From positions 137,508,501-137,572,500 of the forward strand of contig NC_092588.1 in the NCBI RefSeq assembly GCF_047663525.1: a stretch of 64,000 nucleotides of DNA, given 5' to 3'. Below, piece by piece: positions 55,201 to 64,000 of this stretch. This stretch comes from Anas platyrhynchos. Taxonomy: Eukaryota > Chordata > Aves > Anseriformes > Anatidae. Every line of letters starts with the position of its first letter. The first letter of the stretch is position 1. The position numbers were made by a program, and so were the translations under genes. Below the pieces are notes generated by a model that did no database searches, had not been told where the DNA came from, and saw only the letters and a list, made by a program, of their open reading frames with translations.

Positions 55201-57635
55201 ACATGTTAGCATGTGAGGACGGATGTAAAATAATTACTTTTAAAATGGCACTGATGTAAGTTCCTTCATCAAGGCAATGCCAAGTGTGTTCCCATGGGTA
55301 AAAAATCTTGTTGGCTGCCCTTTTTAATATTTTCCTGGTTCAATAGTTTGCTGATAAACTTGCCTTACACTTCTGCCATCTCTTACCGATAGTTCCCTAA
55401 TGTAAGAGTATCCTCCCATATGGTGGGATGAGGAGAATGAAGAACTCCATCCTCCACAACAGCAGCAGAAAAACAGGTTTGAGGGGAAACAGCTGAAACA
55501 CAAAGTGCTGTCTTGTTTCTTTTGTGATCAAGTAGCTGAAAGCCAACACAGTGTTACTGGAGGGAAGTGATGTGCCTGCGGTATTCTGTAAGTCCATTAG
55601 GGCGTTCCCAGGTCTCTCTCATACTTCATCCTTCATAGGGACTAACTCCCTGGTCACTTTTCAACTCCCAGTAAACACCAAGCAGTGTTTTCATAACTCT
55701 CCATGTGCAACACCTCACTGTAATGACTAATGTTGGACCTTCTACCGAGCAAAAGTCAATCACGTTGTACTTACAGGCTATGCTCTTTGCATTTCAAGCT
55801 GCCTTGAGGAAGCAGCAGTTTGCTGCTGTGCAGTGTCAAGAATGAATTCCTTATCCTGTTCCAGGTCCTTCCTTGCAGTTGGAAGCAAGATGCTCTCCAA
55901 ATGTGCAGCTAACTACCCACTGTGTCCTCGTGTACTTGCTCTTGTAAGCAAGAGGGAAGACCGAGGGGCAGTGAATAAAGAACTTCTTCCATTTTCTGTC
56001 CTCTCCTATCCACTAGCTTGCAAACGGAATAAAGGCAAGCAGTATTCACTTCTTTTGTGCAGGCAGGATTACGATTGCAGGAGAACTAAACAGAAGGATT
56101 TAGGAGGGAACAGAGGTTTTATCTCCCTGCACGGCTAAGTGTTATGATAATTTAATTCATTATTCTCCAAACATCCTATATCATCTACTTCCTTTTTCCT
56201 CCCAAGTCAGCACAACTGAGCAGCTCCACTGCTTGCTAAGTTATACACAATGTGTAACAACTGCTAAGTAGCAAGGAACACACGATTATAAACAAGCAGC
56301 AATACAAATGACTGGATGTAATGGAACTGATCATTTTTGTTCAAGACTGGCTGTGTAGTTCCAAAGAAAACACGCCAATATCTCCTTGGAGCAGAAACAG
56401 CAAGTTCAGTAGAGTTTGTCAGCGCGGCACCATTTGAGCCAATTTGTCATCAATTCTTAAAGAGTGTCTGGTGCTCCACGGAAAACTTCTAAATATAGAG
56501 ACAATCTTGCTTATAGATCATTTTTACATTTCTCTTCCACTTTTTCCTCTATTACTGCTCAGTGAAGCCAACACGCTGATCCAGGACTCAAGTCAGGGGA
56601 GCTGTCTCCTGGCTCAAGCTAATGGCAGGGGGAAAACCTAGGAGTTTCTTAACTCTTTCCTCACAAAAATTGCATTTAGCGTTACTGATATCTTGGAATA
56701 AATGTTGCCATTTAACAAAATTCTTCTAAAAAACCTTTTAAAACTGCTGCCCAGCATGCCTTTCTACATTTAAGTGAAGTAAAGTACGAAAACTACCATC
56801 AATAACACTGCAAAAGATATAAAAAATGAGAGTACTTTAAGAAAACTTCTAATAAAAAAAAAATCAGATAAAGCTGAGCTCCATCTGACTGCAGAAATAC
56901 CCAAATACCAGAGACAGTCTGAAGATTTCAGCAGAGCAGAAGTTCTGCTAGAGTTATTACTCTGCTGCAACTTTGATTGTGATGAGCATGCTTTATTTAT
57001 CTCAGACAGCTTTTAGGACTTTCCAATAAGGGGGGAGAGGTTACTATCCTAAGTAATTTTAGCAGCAAAAGGTTTTCATATTAGACCTCCATTTTAGCAC
57101 ACATTCTGCACTAAAAACGCCTTTCTGTTATCTAACTTACTTCTCAATCAGCTTGAAAAAAAAAAGCACTTTCAGCAAGGAGAGTATCCAGATGGGCAGC
57201 TATTGCAGAAAATCCATTATGTAAAACCTGTTCTAGACTATTTCTCCACAAAATCAGGTCACTGCACGTATGGCCAGCCTGCCCAGAAAAGACACGTCCT
57301 ATTGTCTTCGAAGATGCTATTCAGTCTGACAGCTTGCTGGATCCAGACAGCACAAATGGGACTGCTTTTGCAGTCTAGAGGCACGGCGCCTCAGATCAAG
57401 TCACTACTTTCATATATTTAAAGCTAGGCTTTACTATTTTAGATTAATCTCTAGTAAAATCAGTGGAAACGTACGCCCTTCTCGCTTCCATGTGTGTGAC
57501 TGTGCCCGCTGACAATCACACACTGCTCCAACCAAAGTAAATGGCAAACCTCCTGTTGGCTTACGGGATGCAGGACTGGGCTGAATTCAGGCAGCACTGC
57601 CACGCGAGGCCATCTGCTCTGGATAGATGCATGTG

Positions 57636-57706
57636 ACTCCTATTAAAGTCAAGAATAAAGGAGACAAATGCCCCTTTTAGCTGGGTGTGCTGACTTCAAT
57701 AGGAGT
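57636..57706. repeat. inverted repeat (16-base arms)
   Basis: actcctattaaagtca (57636-57651) and tgacttcaataggagt (57691-57706) are reverse complements except at one position, with a 39-base loop. Could form a hairpin. The arm resembles a word (attgacttcaatgggag) that I recall as common in ancient amniote repeats. Confidence 0.8.
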
Positions 57707-60540
57707 TTGCACATTGGCATTCGAGCACCAAACTCAGCCCTCTGGGGAATGTGTAATAGCGCTTAGTTCATATCAAACTTTCTAAGCTGACCAATTCAGA
57801 GCCTTCCAGATCATTACCGCTGCGCTGACTTCTGCTTTCTTTGTGCATCCTTCCTATTGCTGATCAAAACAATTCTGGTCAGTGACAGTTAGAGGAGTGT
57901 CCTGTAGCCAGCAGCTTCTCCTAAGGACAGTCATAATGTATAAATAACACCAGTGTTTAAATTTATGGCAGCTGTGGTTTTCTTTTCCATAATTTACTTT
58001 TACACATGAGCTTTTGTTAAGAGGGTCGTCCACTGACTAAGCACAGTTTGCTATTTACTTTGGTTCTTTTAAACAACTTGGTGATAGGATCATCCAATCA
58101 CACTGAAAGGTATCAAGCAGGGAACCAAAGTTGTGCTACTTATACAGCACAAATGATTTCCTTCCAATTGGTTTGGCAAATAAGAGGATTTAATTAGCCA
58201 GAGAGCAAATTAACCCTAATCCCATTAGATGAATTTATTTTTATTCACAACATTAACTTCCCCGGACAAAAGATTTTTTGAAAGAAAAGACAGAGGCTTT
58301 TAACAGTACTATTTAATAGCGTAGATGTTTTAAATAAATATTTTTTAATGAGAAGTGGTTTTCTTTCAGCACAGCTCTCTTCTGTGATGTCTACAATGTC
58401 TTGTAGGAACGTCCTGTTTAAGCAGAGATTCCCATTCAAATGGAGGTGTGTGTGTCAAAAGGCAAGAGCCAGCTTATTATCAGACAGACTGCGGGACTGC
58501 AGAGGATATTCAGAACACCCCTGCCAGTGTTTCTAGAAGTAATTGATTTAGACACTTCCAATGGCAATGTTATTATGGAGAGTTAATCAAGGGCGAGTTT
58601 TGAAAATAACTTCTTGAAGTACCTTCTGACATACACAAATTGTAGCTTTTCATTCTACCAGCTGAAAGCTGCTTATCAGATTTCTTTTTCCAGCAGAAAA
58701 TCACCTCTAATCTGCATCTGCATAGGAAGTTTTCCTACAGAAGGATGTTTTTTTTTAGTTTTACTTTTGTTCATTTTATAAGCAGCTAAAAAACAAGGAA
58801 ATAGGAGGTTGAAAAATTCTTCCTTGTGACTATCGGTAGAGATTACTCTCCTCCTTTTCCTTCCCCCAATGCACACAGGTTTAAAAATTTTCAGTATTTA
58901 AGTTAATATTACATTTTTGTTTTTTTTTGAGTTGCTAGGCAACATCAAAAAATAAACGTCCTTGCTCTGAGCTCATACCTTCATTATTCTTCCAGTGTTA
59001 CAGAGTTGGTTACACAAGCCTTCCGTGGCTAAGTCCTGCTACTGTTTAGCAGCACCATCATTATTTGGTGTGCTCTAAGGGAAACACACTCTTCTAACCT
59101 ACCTGGAAGACTTCTGCAAAATCTACCAGTTCAATTCCTGACTAACGCCTGAGAAGCTCTGTAGCTTTTGCAAACTCTATTCATCTTTCCCTCAAATCAC
59201 CTGTCAATATATAACAAAAGAGCATGCCAGTTTTTATTTAATAATTTTAATTGTGTCTGGGCAGAAGGCAGAGCACATCGTACAGGAACTGCAAGCATTG
59301 TTTCGGTCCCCTCAGCATTTCCTTCCAGAATGCCAGAACAGAAGTGACTTATTAAATAAAAATGACTTCCATGCATAATTCTTGCTTAATAATTATATTT
59401 CAAAAAGGAAAGCTTAGTTATGCTTGCTGAGCCACCATCCCTGGTCACTCGTGTACATGAAAGATACTGCCTTTAATCCTCACTTTATCATATTATTAAT
59501 CACAGTCAGCTATTGACAAAATTATTAGAACAAGTAATAAGTAAAAGGATGAGGCAATTCAACACACTGCATGCCTTTTCCTTCACTCAGCCTCACGTCA
59601 CACTCACGGTCTCAGGCTGGCAGTGGAAGCAGAAGCCTGTTGTGATTTATCTACCATCCCAAGGCTGCGGAGCAAGGCTGTCCCAGGGCTTCCCCGGCTT
59701 CTTCCAACCCCAGCCAGACGCTTCACACTCGATGTGCCCTCCTGCTCTATGCATTCCTACCTCTATTTCCACCAACCTTCAATTCCTCTCCCACTCAAGA
59801 GCGCTTGCTTGTGCGGCTGCTTTTCTCCACTTCCCGAGTTTTGATGTCTATCTTGTCCCACCTTCTACTGCGTGGCTTCTGTAGGTGGAGCTACAGGGCC
59901 ATCTACACAATACAATGTATAGTCTATTAATAAAACCTGTTCCCAGAAGCAATGCTATTTGTTTCAAGTTTGATTTCCTTGACAACATAATGGTAGATTA
60001 TTTTCACATAGCAAGTTTTGGCACCGACCTGATTCCTTCAACGTCCTCTTAATCTCCCCAAAATGCTCTGCTTTGCCACAGAGTCCTCTTGCCACCACTC
60101 ACTCAGCTCAGACAGCACAAGAGGTGGGGACAGGATCAAGGAATCCATTCACATCACTTACACGTGTGAAGACCACAACAGACATTTTTAAAACAATGTA
60201 CATATCCACAAACAAACCCGGCTGCCTCCTGTGATCCACTGCACCTCTCCGAAGGACTCAAGATAGAGAAACATACCTCAGCGAGCAACACTGTGAAGCA
60301 TCAGGGGAAGAGCTTCTTTCTTTTCCTTTCACTGCTGAGGTCTGTCTACTACTCTGCAATTATATCTGCACCTATTATGTAGACATCGTATATGGTAAAA
60401 AGCTGGGTTTGGGAGCTGCCATTTCTATGGCAACACACAAAATATGGAATTCTTTAAAAGCAGTTAGTTAAAAATCTGTATTCCTCGGTGTATTTAGTTT
60501 TTAAGAATAATCTAACCTTGACAGTTAATATAGGAAGGAA

Positions 60541-60750
60541 GTCACAGAATCACAGAATGGCGAGGTTGGAAGAGACCTGTGAAGATCATCGGGTCCAACC
60601 CCCTGCCGAGCAGGATCACTCCGAGCACGTTGCACACGATGGCATCCAGGCAGGTTTTGAATATCCCCAGAGAAGGAAACTCCACAACCTCTCTGGGCAA
60701 CCTGTTCCAGTGCTCTGTCATCCTCGCAGTAAAGCAGTGCCCTCGCATAT
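60541..60750 (-). mobile_element. CR1 LINE 3' fragment
   Basis: Plus strand begins with the tandem octamer cacagaat (cacagaatcacagaatgg), then gaggttggaagagacctgtg, gggtccaaccccctgccg, ctctgggcaacctgttccag: the reverse complement of the CR1 3' end. On the minus strand the CR1 protein end [20 protein letters not shown] can be read. A second cacagaatcacagaatgg-type tail at ~60752-60768 suggests two overlapping or adjacent insertions. Confidence 0.9.
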
Positions 60751-63700
60751 TACAGAATCACAGAATGGAAATGAAATTCAAATCGTCAAGGAACTTGTAT
60801 CAGCATTGTGGAGGCTTCATCTCCCTGCAGTCTGCAAAGCTGGTTATGCTGCCTGTATTAAAACCAGGCTTTGGGGGCAGAGAACATGTTCACTGTGCTG
60901 ATTACAGTAATGCATTTTTTGCTGGGACTCGGGGCAATGCAAAAGCCAATTACAGTAACAGTGTTATGCACATCTCTCACACGTAGCAAACCCAGAAAAA
61001 CCCACTGAGAAGCACATGAAGTCCCAGGTCACGTAAGCAGCTGTATGTAGTCCAAACACAGTCCGTCCGACCTAAGTTCAGAGCATGGACTGCATTATTT
61101 TTTTGTTAATTTAGTTCATGTCTATCGTGCAGTGCATGAATATGGTGGCAATCAGAAGTTAACTGAATCCACAACAAAGAGGAATGCATTTTATTTTTAA
61201 ACTATGAAAAAGTTGTTGTTTCCTTTGGGAGAATTATTATTGCTACCACATGGGAAGTTCAAATTGGAGACTTTTACAAGTCACCTTATCTAGAACTATT
61301 AGACAGGCAGACATAACCTGCTACAGGTCCTGACAGGAGCTGCTCCTCTCTTCCTGTAAGCGCTAGGAACATAAAATGAACTTGATCTACACGAAATACA
61401 ACTAAACCATATTGCAGTCAAGTTTAAATAGGTACCCACAGTCTTTATATGTAAGTATATTCTCACAACTTCTTACGAGCACAGAAAACATTATCTTCAT
61501 TTTGCTGAAGAAGGAACACGTAGGACATTCTGACTCCACAAAAATCAATGGATATTTTTTCAGTGGAGGCAGCACGTCACCCAATAAAAAGTATCAGACA
61601 TCCCAATGTATTTAGATATCTATTATGGCATCAAATGCAGCCAGAAAGCACTGACACAGCACAGTGAGAGTACATAAAATATTGCTCTTTATAAAGCTAT
61701 AAAAAGAGTTCCCCAAGATACTTGTCTCCATATTCTGCTATCACTTTACATTAATACATGGTTGAGCTTTCAGGCACTGGGGAAAATCTCCTCCCCTGTG
61801 AAGAAGCTAGCAATTTAAACCCCACAAGGTCATGTCAGCGACGTACACCAAGTGTTTGGGGAGGAGCAGGAACAGAGAAATAGTACTCTGAACTTCATGT
61901 ATGTTATTGCACAAAAGGGAACACATTTTAAGGAGTGAAGAGACAAAGGGAGGAGGTTTATCTCCTTCACTCCAAGAGTCTTTTGCCATACACTGTTGAG
62001 AAGTGTTGAAAATATTTTCCTGTTCCTTGGTGGGATTCAGATGCATCGGTACTGTCACTAAAGAATAAACTTCACTTCCATATTATGTGATCTGCAGTAT
62101 TTAGTAATACTTTTAAGTCATTCATACAGATCTAGATATAGATCTAGTAGTCTACAGGCAATGTAATGCTTCCATACCACATGGGATGAAAATGACAACT
62201 TGAAATGAAGAGTTCTGGTCTTACAGTTTTGCTCACTGATTCAAATGAAAAATGGACAGCTTAGCATAAAGCAAAAACCATTCCAATGTTCAAATGGCTG
62301 AGGAGAACACATCTAACTATTCATAGGCGTGATATTTTGCCCAGCTGGTGGGAGCAGGAAAACATTCAGGAGGTAAAAAGTTAAATTTCAACTGGGATGT
62401 GTAGTGTGTAGTATTCATTTCTGACAGAAATGGACAAGGTTAGAAAGAAGTCCGGGACAGAAATTTGGTGTATATTGCTGTAAATCCTACTGACATCAAG
62501 GCAAACACACAAGGAGGAAGTCATGATCCCAAACATCTGCTTATGGATAAAGAAAAAAATGAAAAGTTTTCAACCACTTCAGAGTTTGGAGGGAAATAAG
62601 ACAGGACTTAGAAAATGGAAAAACAAAACAAAACAAGAATCACTAAACAATCCTGATTATAAAAATGAAAATCCATATCTCTTATGTTCAAAACTGAAAT
62701 ATAAGCACTCTTCCAGTGGTGCATGAGATCCAAGAGAGATACAGGTATATCAACAGTGCAGAATGATGAAATTGCATTTTACTGTATGTCTCCACAACAT
62801 CAATGCACCTGTGCCTATTACCAACACTAAGAATTGCTGCAGAGAAAGGTGGCTGAGTATCTCCAGCACAAGAACAAGGTTGGAAGCATTCATTTGTCCT
62901 AAAACTTCTCCAGAGCATAGTTAGATGCTCTTCATTTCATTAATTATTCACAAAGGTATTAGTGCTTTAATTTGTTCACCATGCAGGCAAGGCAATAAGT
63001 TTGTTTTGTAATGAAACATCTCGTTTGTAACAATATAAACTAGATGCAGCAGATTGTCTTATCTTGGTGTCAGCCTGCTTTTTCTGGCTGGCTGTTTCAT
63101 CAGTGTCAGTGGAGCTACCCTCAGCCTTAAGCAAACTATGCTGCTTCTCCCCCTTCTCTCTCCAGTTCTTCCTGGAGAAAAGACAGAAACTGTGGCAATG
63201 AAAATACAGACTGTTTATGGTAAACATCCTAAGAAGCCATTAATTATTTTTGGCTGCAGTAATATGCAAATACGCATAATTTCTGTAGAAACTATGAAAA
63301 TCTCTGCACTTCCAGTCAGATGCCACTGGGTTTATATCAGTACATCATGAGCTCAGCAGAACGTTTGCGATTCTAAGAACTGAAATACATTTCTAGTGTT
63401 TCTGTCCCTTCTCCACTCCCTCCCCTAAAAGTGAAAAAGTTTTTCTGCTTTTTAGAGCAGAAATTACACTTCCTACAGTAATGATGACAACCACATGGAT
63501 TCTGAACAAAAACAATGGCTTGAATGAACAAGCGCCCACTGTACTGCAAATACGCTAGAGAGAAGCACTGCATTATTGCTTCGTAATACATTCACAGTTT
63601 TCCATCTCTGGCATTTACTCAATTTTCAGATACAAGTGTGAAAATTTAAGCCACTGAAAATCTATTAAGGAGAGACCACAACATAATTAACACTGAAAAA

Positions 63701-64000
63701 ACAGCTCCTGAAATGAAAGCCAAAATCAGAATAATGAGGTTAGAGGGCCTATCCTGAGCAGGCACAGATCCGGCAATGCAAACGTTACACCAACTTACTT
63801 GCCTGGTAAACATTTCTCCAGCATGGAGCCATCCCAGTTATCAGCCATCCTCCTCCCTTCAGACTCCAAGCACAACAGGCACGGGGAATGACAGGGTACC
63901 ACCGCGTTCGCGCTACATATGGCTAGGTTGACAGCCCTTAGGGTGCTAATGTAGCCCGCAAAAGATAGAGTAGCTGCTCTACTTATTAAATTAGGCTGCT

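Larger units (their letters stand above)
52214..64000 (-). other. FAM171A1: FAM171A1 upstream intron (continues beyond window)
   Basis: No ectodomain exon of FAM171A1 was found here, consistent with the very large introns of this gene in vertebrates. Contents seen: a T tract at ~53014-53032, a CR1 fragment at ~60541-60750, an inverted repeat at 57636-57706 and some G+C-balanced stretches that could be conserved non-coding elements. Short open frames are judged chance. Confidence 0.65.

Noticed and set aside
63780-63860. Minus-strand frame MADNWDGSMLEKCLPGK next to a donor-like sequence, considered as a FAM171A1 exon
   Set aside because: The peptide does not match FAM171A1 or any family I know, and there is no matching acceptor.

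Overview
This is a stretch of a bird nuclear genome. The evidence is vertebrate split genes with GT-AG introns, several CR1 LINE remnants of the avian type, an avian ERVL-type LTR, (TA)n/(CA)n microsatellites and CpG-rich promoters. The proteins are very close to the human orthologues as I remember them. I cannot name the species from the sequence alone.

Three protein-coding genes can be read, in the order RPP38 (+), NMT2 (-), FAM171A1 (-), which is the order I recall from human chromosome 10p13. (1) RPP38 occupies about 1-2580. It has a CpG-rich 5' end, a probable 5'UTR intron and an uninterrupted 282-codon reading frame at 1626-2474, with a poly(A) signal at 2556. (2) NMT2, N-myristoyltransferase 2, runs leftwards from its start codon at 33875 in a CpG island to its stop at 6875. 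I placed twelve coding exons by splice sites and phase; together they give exactly 498 codons plus stop, the human length. (3) FAM171A1 (astroprincin) runs leftwards from the right edge. Only its last three coding exons are in the window: the end of the ectodomain, the membrane span, and a 1.7 kb final exon for the whole cytoplasmic tail ending at 47171. Its other exons lie beyond 64000, because I find no sign of them in 52214-64000.

The rest is introns, the NMT2-FAM171A1 intergenic space (about 34.3-45 kb) and repeats. Repeats are CR1 copies at about 22.6-23.7 kb (+), 34.05-34.25 kb (-), 36.7-36.9 kb (-) and 60.54-60.75 kb (-); one ERVL-like solo LTR at about 15.65-16.41 kb (+) inside an NMT2 intron; and microsatellites concentrated in NMT2 intron 1.

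The genes are not an operon or pathway. RPP38 is a nucleolar RNase P/MRP subunit, NMT2 myristoylates protein N-terminal glycines, and FAM171A1 is a single-pass membrane protein linked to actin and cell shape. I saw no new multi-gene system. The most interesting unexplained item is an exon-like 28-codon frame at 2898-2984 on the minus strand. It has a good 3' splice site, a compatible phase with NMT2 and its own nearby AATAAA, so it could be an alternative NMT2 last exon or the end of an unrecognised small gene.
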